From positions 65,359 to 129,358 of the forward strand of contig CAZZJC010000009.1 in NCBI GenBank assembly GCA_964654285.1: a DNA stretch of 64,000 nucleotides. Direction: 5' to 3'. Under the pieces are notes generated by a model. It was not told where the DNA came from. It saw only the letters and a program-made list of their open reading frames with translations, and ran no database searches. A program made the translations under genes and the position numbers. The stretch comes from BJHQ01 sp964654285. Lineage in GTDB: Bacteria > Planctomycetota > UBA11346. Within the stretch, counting starts at the first letter, position 1, and each line of letters opens with the position of its first letter. Shown here in pieces: positions 16,939 to 25,382 of this stretch.

Positions 16939-17948
16939 GCGGCCGCAGGCTGCGAGGGGGAGCGCCGGAGGCGCGTTCCGGGGGCCAAGCCCCCGGGCAA
17001 ACCACGACTCCCGTGGCGTCCGCCACGGCGCCGGCGAAGCCGGCAGTCCCGCCGCAGGCGGGACGAGTCGTTGGGAGCGGCCGTCGCGGCAGCTGGTGGC
17101 TGCTCGGCCCCTACCTGGCGCTCACCGCGCTGTTCGTGCTCTGGCCGCTCATCGACGCGGCGCGGCTGGCCTTCCATCAGACCTACGGCGCCCGGGCCGA
17201 GGTCTGGGTCGGCCTCGACAACCTGCGCTTCATCCTGAATGACCGTGATTTCCGTCTGGCCGTCGTGAACACCCTGGTCTTCACCGTGGTTTCGCTGGCG
17301 ATCCAGATCCCGCTCGCGCTCGGCCTGGCCGTGCTGGTGCAGGAATCCCGCGCGCGCTGGGCGGCGCTCGCGCGCCTGATCCTGGTCTCGCCGCAACTGA
17401 CCGGGCCGGTGTTCGTCGGCATCATCTTCAGCCTGTTCTTCATGCCGCGCTATGGGTTGATCAACCAGGTCCTGCACGGCCTCACCGGCTGGGGCCTCGA
17501 GCTCGCCTGGCTGCAGGAGCCTCGGCTGGTCATGCCGGCGCTGGTGCTCACCAACCTCTGGATGTGGACGGGGTTCACCATGATCTACTTCCTCGCCGCG
17601 TTGCAGAACGTCGACAAGATCCTGCTCGATGCGGCGAAGATCGATGGCGCTGATGCCTGGCAGCGGTTCCGCCACGTCACCCTGCCGGCGATCCGGCCGG
17701 TGGCGGTGTTCGTGGTCGTCACCAGCACCATCGGGGCGCTGCAGCTGTTCGAACTGCCGTTCACCCTGCTCAAGGGCTTCGGGCCCGACAACCGCGGGCT
17801 GAGCATCGTCGGCTACCTGTATCAGCACGCCTTCCTGTATGGCGACCTGGGCACCGGCGCGGCGGTGGGCTGGGTGCTGACCATCCTCATCTTCGTGCTC
17901 GGCCTGGTCCAGATCCGGATGTCGGGCACGTTGCGGAAGGACGGCTGA
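16935..17948 (+). CDS. Sugar ABC transporter permease, MalF/UgpA type
   Basis: 337 residues. Six membrane segments begin at about residue 52 (LLGPYLALTALFVLWPLI). The ABC-importer coupling motif is DAAKIDGADAWQRFRHVTLP near residue 234. The first 45 residues (Arg/Gly/Ala/Pro-rich) have no counterpart in the family. At DNA level they are a chain of GC hairpins (16962-17074), so the element has been absorbed into the N-terminus in frame. Start overlaps the binding-protein stop; the next permease starts 1 base after this stop. No ATP-binding subunit is encoded here, so a shared ATPase elsewhere is expected. Confidence 0.87.
   Translation: MSGRRLRGGAPEARSGGQAPGQTTTPVASATAPAKPAVPPQAGRVVGSGRRGSWWLLGPYLALTALFVLWPLIDAARLAFHQTYGARAEVWVGLDNLRFILNDRDFRLAVVNTLVFTVVSLAIQIPLALGLAVLVQESRARWAALARLILVSPQLTGPVFVGIIFSLFFMPRYGLINQVLHGLTGWGLELAWLQEPRLVMPALVLTNLWMWTGFTMIYFLAALQNVDKILLDAAKIDGADAWQRFRHVTLPAIRPVAVFVVVTSTIGALQLFELPFTLLKGFGPDNRGLSIVGYLYQHAFLYGDLGTGAAVGWVLTILIFVLGLVQIRMSGTLRKDG
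16962..17074 (+). repeat. Five-hairpin palindromic cassette inside the permease gene
   Basis: Consecutive stem-loops: 16962-16974 (GCGCC/GGCGC), 16978-16996 (CCGGGGGC/GCCCCCGG), 17011-17028 (CCGTGGCG/CGCCACGG), 17030-17044 (GCCGGC/GCCGGC) and 17046-17064 (GTCCCGCC/GGCGGGAC). The last three are enclosed by ACGACTC (17004-17010) pairing with GAGTCGT (17065-17071), giving a cloverleaf-like fold. The insert keeps the reading frame. Confidence 0.75.
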
Positions 17949-17949
17949 G

Positions 17950-18807
17950 ATGCGGGCGCGCATGTTCGTCCCGGCCTTGCGCTGGTCCGTCCTGCTGGTC
18001 GCCGGCGGCGTGACCCTGACGCCGTTCGTCTGGCTGCTGTGCGCCGCGTTCAAGACGCCCGAGGCGCTCATGGCCCACGACTTCCTGCCGCCGCCAGGGC
18101 AGTGGAGGGCGGACCTGACCCTGGACAACTTCCGCCAGCTCTTCGCCGGCGAACCCGGTGCGGCCGGAACCGTGTATTTCGGCACGTATCTGCTCAACAG
18201 CCTGTTCCTGGCCTCCGCCCATGCGGTGCTGTCGACGGTGGTGTGCAGCCTGACCGGCTACGTCCTGGCCAAGCACCGCTTCCGCGGGCGCGCCGGTCTG
18301 ATGCTGCTCATGCTCGGGACGATGATGCTGCCCTCGATGCTGCTGCTCGCGCCGACCTATCGCCTGCTCTTCCAGCTCGGCTGGCTCGACTCCTGGCTCT
18401 GCCTGCTCGTCCCCGGCATGGCGCCGGCCTTCGGGGTGTTCCTCTTCCGCCAGGCGATGGTCCAGGTGCCGGATGAACTGCTCGACGCCGCCCGCATCGA
18501 CGGCGCGGGCGAATGGCGGATCTGGTGGACGGTGGTGATGCCGCTGGTGCGGCCGATGACCGGGGCCTGGTGCCTGATCGCGGTGCTGGGGGCGTGGGGT
18601 TCGTTCCTCGCGCCGCAGGTCTTCCTGAGCAGTGCGGAAAAGCTCACCCTGCCGGTGGTGCTGAACCAGTACCTCGAACTCTATCGCGCCCAGTATGGCG
18701 TCTTCCTGGCCGGGACGCTGATCGCGATCATCCCGCCGGCCCTGCTGTTCCTCACCTTGCAGCGCGAATTCATCGGCGGCCTGGGCCAGGGCGCGGTCAA
18801 GGGCTGA
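17950..18807 (+). CDS. Sugar ABC transporter permease, MalG/UgpE type
   Basis: 285 residues and six membrane segments. The coupling motif DAARIDGAGEWRIWWTVVMP lies at about 178-197. Further family hallmarks are the periplasmic N-terminal loop with TLDNFRQLF and the C-terminal QREFIGGLGQGAVKG. Starts one base after the partner permease, so it is translationally coupled. Unlike the partner, its N-terminus is of normal length. Confidence 0.88.
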   Translation: MRARMFVPALRWSVLLVAGGVTLTPFVWLLCAAFKTPEALMAHDFLPPPGQWRADLTLDNFRQLFAGEPGAAGTVYFGTYLLNSLFLASAHAVLSTVVCSLTGYVLAKHRFRGRAGLMLLMLGTMMLPSMLLLAPTYRLLFQLGWLDSWLCLLVPGMAPAFGVFLFRQAMVQVPDELLDAARIDGAGEWRIWWTVVMPLVRPMTGAWCLIAVLGAWGSFLAPQVFLSSAEKLTLPVVLNQYLELYRAQYGVFLAGTLIAIIPPALLFLTLQREFIGGLGQGAVKG

Positions 18808-18854
18808 GCCCCGCCGCTGGCCGGGGCGCCGCAGAAGTCGCCCCCCCCCGGATC

Positions 18855-18897
18855 GCGGACGTCCCGTCCGCCTGGCTAATGCGCGTGCGCAGCACGC
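18855..18897 (+). terminator. Hairpin pair between convergent permease and araD
   Basis: GCGGACG/CGTCCGC (18855-18871, 3-base loop), then GCGTGC/GCACGC (18883-18897, 3-base loop), within the 132-base gap 18808-18939. There is no T-run. The same gap carries CGACTTTTGCGGCG, close to CGACTTTTGTGGCG just after repeat copy 2 (19841), so it may be repeat debris rather than a true terminator. Confidence 0.4.
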
Positions 18898-18939
18898 CGC
18901 CACTCGACTTTTGCGGCGACCTGCGCCGCCGGCGCGGCG

Positions 18940-19638
18940 TCAGCGCTTCTGACCGTAGGTGGCGCCGGCGCCGTGCTTGCGCTGCCAATGGCGATTGCGC
19001 ACGGCGGCCGAGATCGGCTGCGCCTGTGCATTGATCAGCACGGTCAGGGCGGCCATGCGGGCCATCTCTTCCAGCACCGCGCCGTGGTGCACCGCGGCGG
19101 CGGCATCCTTGCCCCAGGTGAACGGCGCATGGCCGTGCACCAGCACCATCGGCACGGACAGCGGATCGCGGCCGGCGACGGCGGCGACGATGTTGACCCC
19201 GGTCTCATGTTCGTAGTCGCCCTCGACCTGGGCGTCGGTGAGGGGGGCGGTGATGGGAACCTCGCCCAGGCAGTGGTCGGCGTGGGTGGTTCCCAGGCAG
19301 GGCAGGGCGCGGCCGGCCTGGCACCAGGCGGTGGCGTGCGTCGAGTGGGTGTGCACCACCCCGCCGACGCCGGGCAGACGGCGGTAGATCTCGACGTGGG
19401 ACGGCGTGTCGGAACTCGGCCGCAGGCGTCCGTCGACCACCGCGCCGGTGGCGATGTCGACCAGGACGATGTCCTCGGCGGTCAGGTCGGCGTAGGGCAC
19501 GCCAGAGGGCTTGATCGCCATCACCCCGCTGGCGCGGTCGAGGCCGCTCGCATTGCCGAAGGTGAACATGGCGAGGCCGAGGCGGGCGATCTCGCGGTTG
19601 GCGATGACGACCTGTTCGCGGAGCTCACGCAGACGCAT
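18940..19638 (-). CDS. araD: L-ribulose-5-phosphate 4-epimerase
   Basis: 232 residues, the usual size. AraD converts L-ribulose-5-phosphate to D-xylulose-5-phosphate in arabinose breakdown, using a metal ion. Motifs: FTFGNASGLD (phosphate loop, 26-34), KPSGV, SSDTPSH (Asp77), VHTHSTHAT (His96, His98), HADH, and HGHAPFTWG (His170). The ligands match Asp76, His95, His97 and His171 of the E. coli enzyme. AGGAAAG precedes the start. No araA or araB is in the window. Convergent with the sugar importer. Confidence 0.9.
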   Translation of the reverse strand: MRLRELREQVVIANREIARLGLAMFTFGNASGLDRASGVMAIKPSGVPYADLTAEDIVLVDIATGAVVDGRLRPSSDTPSHVEIYRRLPGVGGVVHTHSTHATAWCQAGRALPCLGTTHADHCLGEVPITAPLTDAQVEGDYEHETGVNIVAAVAGRDPLSVPMVLVHGHAPFTWGKDAAAAVHHGAVLEEMARMAALTVLINAQAQPISAAVRNRHWQRKHGAGATYGQKR

Positions 19639-19962
19639 GGTCTTTCCTGTTTATTTCTGCTGCTTTTGCCGGACGGGGGCAGGCTGGGATCGCAGCGGGA
19701 TCGAGGCGCAGCCTAGACGGCCGGGTCGGCCGGCAATGCCCCGCCAGGGGCGGGTAGGCGGGGCGCCTCAACGTTCGGCCTTCCTGGGAGCGCCGGCGTC
19801 TCGCCGGCCGAAAATCAGCATCCGCAGGATGCCACCAACCGACTTTTGTGGCGGCGAGGGGGCGGGTAGGCGGTCGTCCGCTGTGTGCGAGATCGTCTCG
19901 CGCCGCCAGGCGGAGCGTCATCCCCTGGATTGGCCCGCCGTGTGCGTTCGCCACCGCAAGCC
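19639..19962. other. 324-bp divergent intergenic region with hairpins
   Basis: Between araD (-) and fliK (+). No coding signal seen. It contains an 8-bp stem GCCCCGCC/GGCGGGGC (19738-19764) and the second copy of the dispersed repeat (19776-19842). No convincing promoter for fliK was identified. Confidence 0.6.
19776..19842 (+). repeat. Dispersed 67-bp repeat, copy 2
   Basis: Gapless match to 15393-15459 with 8 differences. Its core is a clean hairpin, GCCGGCG-TCT-CGCCGGC (19792-19808); in copy 1 the stem is decayed. A related sequence, CCTGGGAGCGC plus GCGCCGC-TCT-GCGGCGC, sits at 36878-36903. Confidence 0.75.
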
Positions 19963-22722
19963 ATGATCACCTCCGTCCTCTCCCTGGTCGCCGCTCCCGA
20001 GACCGCAGCGGTTCCCGCCCTGGGCGCAGACGAGGGGTTTCCTCCATTCGCTGCAGCCCAGGCAGGAGTCGCACCAGCGGTTTCCCCTTCGGCCCAGCCC
20101 ATCCCGGTGGAATCCATCCCGACGGAGTCACCCGAGGCGCAGGCGCTGGGCAGCCTGGTCGCGGAAATCGCCCCTGCGATGTCGGTGGCACCGGCAGCGG
20201 CCCGCTTCGGCGCGGAACCGCCCACGCTCCCGGTTGCGGATTCACCAGCGTCCATGCCGAACCCGCCTGCCGACAGCACGGCCTCGCTGGCCGACGGCAC
20301 GGCCTTGCTGGCCGACGGCACGGCCTTGCTGGCCGACGCGCAGGCGCTCGCCGCCTTGGCCCAATGGTTCGCATTGCCGGTCGCGCTGCCGCCCGCTCCG
20401 GCACCGGTTGCGCCGCCGGTCCCAAGTGGGGCTGGGGAGCCCCAATCGCCATCGATCCCGGCAGTCCCGATCGCAATGCCGGGGCTGCCGGCATCCATTC
20501 ATTCCAGCCAGGACCTTCGCGCGTCGCCGTCGGAGCCGCGCGGAGGTCGGTCTGCAGTCCTGAACCAGTCGGCTCCTGGTCCGTCCGCTTCCGCCCCCGT
20601 CCCGTCCCTGCCCGACTCGGGTCGACTGGGGCAGGAGCCGGCAGCGGTCGTTCCCGGCCGTAAGTCCGACGCCCCGGTGCAGAGCGTCCCGACGCAGGAC
20701 GGCCCGAGCCTGAAACTGAGTCAGGTGGTCGATGCGGTCCTCAAGGCCGCCAATGCAGTTCCGGCAGGACCGAAACCGGCCGCCGCACCGGATTCCGGTT
20801 CCCTTGCCGTCGCGATCCCGACGGCGCCCGTTGATCCCGGGACGGTTCCGCTGCCGGAGCCGGTCGGCTCTCGTACCCCCGCGACGACGGCGATCGTCGC
20901 GCCGAATCGGCGGGAGATCCTGCCCAGCGCGTCAATCGCTGGCGCGAGCGCGACCGCCACCCGGTCGAGCCAGTCGTCGGATGTGCTCGTCCCGCCAGCG
21001 GCGGCGGCCACCATTCCGACCGATCCCGTCGCATCTGCGGGACAGGCAGCCGTGGCAGCGGTCGCTGGTGGTGCTTCAGAACCTGGGAATAGCGCGGGAA
21101 TGCAGGGCCGGATCGATCGCCTGGTCGCGGCCGTCGCCGCCTGGCCGGAGCCAACCCCAGCGGTGGCCAGCCAGGTCGAACTTCTGCCTGCCTTGAGCAC
21201 CCGCAGCGCCTCGGACAGCGCTGAGCCGGTCGCTGCGCCGGCAGTCCGCGCGGCTCCTGCGCTGCTGGCACCGCAGCCGATTGCGCGGTTCGAACCCGGG
21301 AATCCGGTCTCCCGCCTGAGCGCCCAGGTCGATGCCGTGGTGGCGGCGGTACGGGCGGAGTCCCCGGTCGGATCCGCGCCGGTGGCTGCTCCTGCGCTCA
21401 CGCCCGCGCTTGCATCCGGGCCACGAGCCGAGCCCCAGCCAGCGCCTGAGGTCCTGGCCGCTCCGATCGCAAACGCCCGGACGATCGCTGTCGCGGAGCC
21501 GCCCATGCTGGCGTCGGCAAGCCTTCCTGCAGTCGGGTCGAGCGAGGTCGACCCGAGCGCGACCGTCGCGGCGGCCGCTCCGCTTGAGCGACCTGTTGCC
21601 GCGCCGCCCGTCCTGATTCCGGGTACGTCCCGGCAACTGCCGCCGAGCTGGCTGGATCCCGCTGTGGCGGTTGGCGATGCGAACGCCTTCGCCGCAGAAC
21701 CTGCGCTCGCGCTTGAAGCGGATCTTCCGATCGCGGTGCCGTTGGCGGACGCGGCCCAGCCCAAGGCACGCCCGGGCGTGGGTCGCAGCGCCAGCGCGCA
21801 TGCGCCGCTGATGCCCAGCGAGTCCGGATCCCGGCTCGCTGATGCGGCGGGTCCTCTGGTTGCCACCCAGGTTCCGGCGCGGCTTGAGGATCCGCTTCCG
21901 GCGCATCAGGTTGCGCCGCAGGATCGGATCACGGCCGAACCTGGCCGGCCGGCCCAGGAAATTCCGACCGTCCGCGCATCCGACACCATGGCGGTTCCGC
22001 TGCCGACCGTCGCGCCGGCTGCCCACCGCGTCCCGTCGTGGCGCAAGGTGGAGCTGGAATCGGCCGCCCCGGCGGCGCGGTCGGTGGTGGCCGACGCGGC
22101 CTTCCCGTCTGCGGGCATGGGTTCGGGGCTGCCCGCGAGCGGGCACGCCGCAGCGGCGGAGAGCGCCGCCCGGCCCGGCCCGGACGCATCGCCCAATCCG
22201 ATGGATCGGGCCATCGCGAGCCAGGTGCTGCGGGTCGTCGAGCGCCAGCGCCACGACGATGCGCCCATGATCTTCCGCCTGACTCCGCCCGAACTCGGCA
22301 CGGTGCGCATCGAGCTGCGGGCCACCGCCGATGGGTTCAGCGCCAGCCTGCATGCCGACGATCCGGCGGTGCATGCCGCCCTCGATCGCATGCTGCCGAG
22401 CATGCGGCAGGAGCTGCGATCGCACGATTCCCCGTTGCGCGACCTCGGTCTGGCGGTGCGCGAACCCGGTTCGTCGCAGACCTCCAGCGACCAGCGCCGC
22501 GATGACGCCCTGGCCCGCGATCCCGGACAGCAGTCCGCAGGACAGCAGGGCGGCTGGAGCGAGCGCCAGCAGGACCGCCAGGCGCAGGAACGCGCCGCCC
22601 GCCTGGGCGAGGCGTTCCGACTCGACGGTATCGAACCGCCCCGGCCGCAGGCGCCCGTCCTCGCCCGTTCCCGCCCGTTGGCCGCGCGCATCGATGCCCG
22701 CGGCGTGGATGCACTCGCCTGA
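19963..22722 (+). CDS. fliK: Flagellar hook-length control protein FliK-like
   Basis: 919 residues. Most of the protein (1-735) is a disordered Ala/Pro/Val-rich segment, as expected for a molecular ruler. The only conserved part is the C-terminal domain (about 745-835): MIFRLTPPELGTVRIELRATADGF, then RMLPSMRQELRSHDSPLRDLGL, the hook-length domain that switches the export gate. A Gln/Arg-rich tail follows. Three tandem copies of LADGTAL lie near residue 108. ATG 19963 is preferred over an upstream ATG because the extra 26 residues are basic and unlike the rest. Located directly before flgE, a usual flagellar order except that flgD is missing. Confidence 0.78.
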   Translation: MITSVLSLVAAPETAAVPALGADEGFPPFAAAQAGVAPAVSPSAQPIPVESIPTESPEAQALGSLVAEIAPAMSVAPAAARFGAEPPTLPVADSPASMPNPPADSTASLADGTALLADGTALLADAQALAALAQWFALPVALPPAPAPVAPPVPSGAGEPQSPSIPAVPIAMPGLPASIHSSQDLRASPSEPRGGRSAVLNQSAPGPSASAPVPSLPDSGRLGQEPAAVVPGRKSDAPVQSVPTQDGPSLKLSQVVDAVLKAANAVPAGPKPAAAPDSGSLAVAIPTAPVDPGTVPLPEPVGSRTPATTAIVAPNRREILPSASIAGASATATRSSQSSDVLVPPAAAATIPTDPVASAGQAAVAAVAGGASEPGNSAGMQGRIDRLVAAVAAWPEPTPAVASQVELLPALSTRSASDSAEPVAAPAVRAAPALLAPQPIARFEPGNPVSRLSAQVDAVVAAVRAESPVGSAPVAAPALTPALASGPRAEPQPAPEVLAAPIANARTIAVAEPPMLASASLPAVGSSEVDPSATVAAAAPLERPVAAPPVLIPGTSRQLPPSWLDPAVAVGDANAFAAEPALALEADLPIAVPLADAAQPKARPGVGRSASAHAPLMPSESGSRLADAAGPLVATQVPARLEDPLPAHQVAPQDRITAEPGRPAQEIPTVRASDTMAVPLPTVAPAAHRVPSWRKVELESAAPAARSVVADAAFPSAGMGSGLPASGHAAAAESAARPGPDASPNPMDRAIASQVLRVVERQRHDDAPMIFRLTPPELGTVRIELRATADGFSASLHADDPAVHAALDRMLPSMRQELRSHDSPLRDLGLAVREPGSSQTSSDQRRDDALARDPGQQSAGQQGGWSERQQDRQAQERAARLGEAFRLDGIEPPRPQAPVLARSRPLAARIDARGVDALA

Positions 22723-22740
22723 AGATCCGCCTCGCCGGAT

Positions 22741-22756
22741 TGGCACAGCGACTGCG
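22741..22756 (+). promoter_or_regulatory. Sigma-54 promoter candidate for flgE
   Basis: TTGGCAC-N5-CTGC: GG at 22742-22743 and GC at 22754-22755, separated by exactly 10 bases, with the extended TGGCACA and CTGC matches of the sigma-54 consensus. A transcript would start near 22767, about 56 bases before flgE. Hook genes are sigma-54 dependent in several polarly flagellated groups. Confidence 0.6.
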
Positions 22757-22822
22757 TAACGACCCTCGTCACTCTCCCGTCCACCCAGCCCCAAGCCCTC
22801 ACTTCCTCCCAAGGAGCCTGCC

Positions 22823-25141
22823 ATGGCCATGATGAGTTCCCTCGACAGCGGCGTCAGCGGCCTGACGACCAGCCAGTCCATGCTCAATACCATCGCCAAC
22901 AACCTGGCGAACGTGAACACCTCGGGCTTCAAGGGCAGCAACGTGTCCTTCGCAACGGCGCTGACCCAGACCCAGTATTCCGGCAGCGCCCCCAACGGTT
23001 CGACCGGCGGCCGCAACCCGCTCCAGACCGGGCTTGGCGTGGCCACCAGCGCCCTCGCCATCAACATGAACCAGGGGGCCTTGCAGTCGACCGGTCGCAA
23101 CCTCGACGCCGCCATCCAGGGTGAGGGCTTCTTCCAGCTCACCGACGGCCAGAGCACCTACTACAGCCGCGTCGGCAACTTCGGGCTCGATGCGCAGAAG
23201 AACCTGGTCGACCTCGGCTCCGGCAACAAGGTGATCGGCAACCTCTTCGATCCGGCGAGCCAGACCACCCCGATCGCCTATTCGGTTCCGCTGACGGTTC
23301 CCAACACGCCGATCTCGGCCAAGGGGACGAGCGAGATCCGCATGATGGGCAACCTGAACTCGTCGACCCCGGCCATCCAGGGCACCTCGGTGCAGAGCGT
23401 CTTCCCCCTCACCGACGCGACCACCGGCGAGACCGCCACGGTCAACACCATCCTCAGCGAACTCAGCATCTTCAAGCTGGGGGTGGCACCGTCGATCGCG
23501 AGCGGCAACCCCCAGGACGACATCCGCCTGGTCCACCTGTTCGGCACCAAGCCCGACGGCACCGGCTGGACCGGCGACATCGCGCTGAACCCCTGGCAGG
23601 ATTCGGTCTCCGATCTGGTATCCAAGATCAATGCGACGCTGTCCAGCGGCAGCGCCAGCTTCGCCCAGGCCAGCGTCAGCAATGGCAACCTGGTGATCAA
23701 CAGCATCGGCACCGGCACCGGATTCTCGTGCTTCATGGGCGACGCCATCACCTCGGGCGGCAGCAACGAGGTGACCCTGATCGCCAACGCGGCGGCGGGA
23801 CTCACCAACACCACCCCGGCCAACGGTTCGACCTTCGCCGGCACCGGCATCGAGACCGACCTCGCCACCGACAAGAATCCGACCGTGGACGGCAGCCTGA
23901 ATCCGACCTTCATCATGCCCGCCAGCGACTACAGTGGCGCCGCCTTCACCGGGAAGACGCTGACCATCAGCGTCTACACCGCCGCCGCCGCGCTCGGAGC
24001 GCGCACCCTCATCGGCCAGATCTCGATCCCGGCGGCCGACTATTCCGCCGCCGGTGCGAACCGGACCTTCTCGCTGCCGACCTTGCCGGAGGTGGCGACC
24101 ACCGATTTCATCTCCTACACCATCGACGGCGACCTCAACCTGCCTGCAGGCACCCCGGCGGGCAAGCTGCAATGGTCGACCACCATCCTCGATCGCACCG
24201 CGACCGACACCATGGTCGCGGACGCCAATGGCGACGGCACCCTCAACATGTTCGATCAGGCGACGACCGGGGTGGCCAACGACCCCAACGCCTGGCAGTA
24301 CAGCACCGGCAGCAACAGCGTCTTCAACTGGTACCAGGTGCGTGCGGTGCCGGGCGTGGTCACCAGCTCGCTCCAGGTCTACGATTCCCAGGGCGGCGTC
24401 CATGTCCTCGAAACCCGCATGTTCCGCAATGGAACCAAGACGGACCCGACCAACCTCACGGCCAAGCGCACCAACTGGGACATGATCGTCAGCGTGCCGC
24501 CGAACGAGGGCGTCCTGGTCGACAACGTCGTCGCCGGGATGGAGTTCGACCAGAACGGCAACTACACCGGGGCCTATGGCTCGACCCTGAAGGGCAACGC
24601 CCTGAACGACGTGAGCTACGTCGGCGGCCCGTCGTCACGCACGATCCAGGTCACCTGGAACAACACCGGCACCACCACGCCCGCGACCATCGACATGAGC
24701 CTGGGCGACGCCAACAGCGTGACCGGCCTGACCTCGTTCGGCAGCTCGTCGAGCGCGGCGGCCCAGGGCCAGAACGGCTATACCAGCGGCGAGCTCAGCG
24801 GCATCTCGATCGATTCGCGCGGCAACATCATGGGCCAGTACACCAACGGGGTGAACAGCAAGCTGGCCCAGCTCGCCCTCGCGACCTTCTCGAACCCGTC
24901 CGGCCTGATCAACGCGGGCAGCAACCTGTGGACCGCCTCGTCCAACTCCGGCACCGCGATCGCGCGCACCGCCGGCAACAGCGCCGGCACCATCACCGCC
25001 GGCGCCCTGGAAGGCAGCAACATCGATATCGCCACCGAGTTCACCAAGCTGATCACCGCCCAGCGCGGCTTCCAGGTCAACGCCAAGGTGATCCAGACCA
25101 CGGATCAGATCCTGCAGGTCCTGACCGGCATCGTCGGCTGA
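22823..25141 (+). CDS. flgE: Flagellar hook protein FlgE
   Basis: 772 residues. FlgE polymerises into the hook that joins the flagellar motor to the filament. The N-terminal rod/hook motif is textbook: GVSGLTTSQSMLNTIANNLANVNTSGFKG split over residues 9-37. The C-terminal motif (TEFTKLITAQRGFQVNAKVI, about 740-760) forms the other half of the coiled-coil D0 domain. Between them is a much larger surface region than in the roughly 400-residue enteric protein, including a FlgE D2-like part with IDGDLNLPAGTP and an N-glycosylation-irrelevant Ser/Thr-rich stretch. AAGGAG lies 6-12 bases before ATG. Confidence 0.92.
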   Translation: MAMMSSLDSGVSGLTTSQSMLNTIANNLANVNTSGFKGSNVSFATALTQTQYSGSAPNGSTGGRNPLQTGLGVATSALAINMNQGALQSTGRNLDAAIQGEGFFQLTDGQSTYYSRVGNFGLDAQKNLVDLGSGNKVIGNLFDPASQTTPIAYSVPLTVPNTPISAKGTSEIRMMGNLNSSTPAIQGTSVQSVFPLTDATTGETATVNTILSELSIFKLGVAPSIASGNPQDDIRLVHLFGTKPDGTGWTGDIALNPWQDSVSDLVSKINATLSSGSASFAQASVSNGNLVINSIGTGTGFSCFMGDAITSGGSNEVTLIANAAAGLTNTTPANGSTFAGTGIETDLATDKNPTVDGSLNPTFIMPASDYSGAAFTGKTLTISVYTAAAALGARTLIGQISIPAADYSAAGANRTFSLPTLPEVATTDFISYTIDGDLNLPAGTPAGKLQWSTTILDRTATDTMVADANGDGTLNMFDQATTGVANDPNAWQYSTGSNSVFNWYQVRAVPGVVTSSLQVYDSQGGVHVLETRMFRNGTKTDPTNLTAKRTNWDMIVSVPPNEGVLVDNVVAGMEFDQNGNYTGAYGSTLKGNALNDVSYVGGPSSRTIQVTWNNTGTTTPATIDMSLGDANSVTGLTSFGSSSSAAAQGQNGYTSGELSGISIDSRGNIMGQYTNGVNSKLAQLALATFSNPSGLINAGSNLWTASSNSGTAIARTAGNSAGTITAGALEGSNIDIATEFTKLITAQRGFQVNAKVIQTTDQILQVLTGIVG

Positions 25142-25349
25142 TATCGCGGGGCGCTGCCCCGCCCGCCCCACCAGGGCTCCGTCCTGGACCCGGATTGCCC
25201 GGGGCGAACCTCACCTCGCGTTCGGGCCGGGCCAAGCCGTCTGCCCGGAAGGTCGGGCAGCGTGGCCTGGATGGGTGGCTCTCGTCCGCGTCGCGATGGA
25301 ATCGGTGGGCGCCGCTCCGCCCGCCTTGGGCATCGGGGCCTGGCAGTTT

Positions 25350-25381
25350 ACGACGATGGTCGCTCAAGCGGCCATCGTCGT
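25350..25381. terminator. Terminator hairpin between flgE and the FKBP gene
   Basis: ACGACGATGG pairs with CCATCGTCGT. The loop carries a further CGCT/AGCG stem, and CTTATTTTG follows on the + strand. It ends 1 base before the stop codon of the convergent FKBP gene. Probably serves flgE; action on the other strand is less sure. The rest of the gap (25142-25349) shows no coding signal. Confidence 0.72.
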
Positions 25382-25382
25382 C

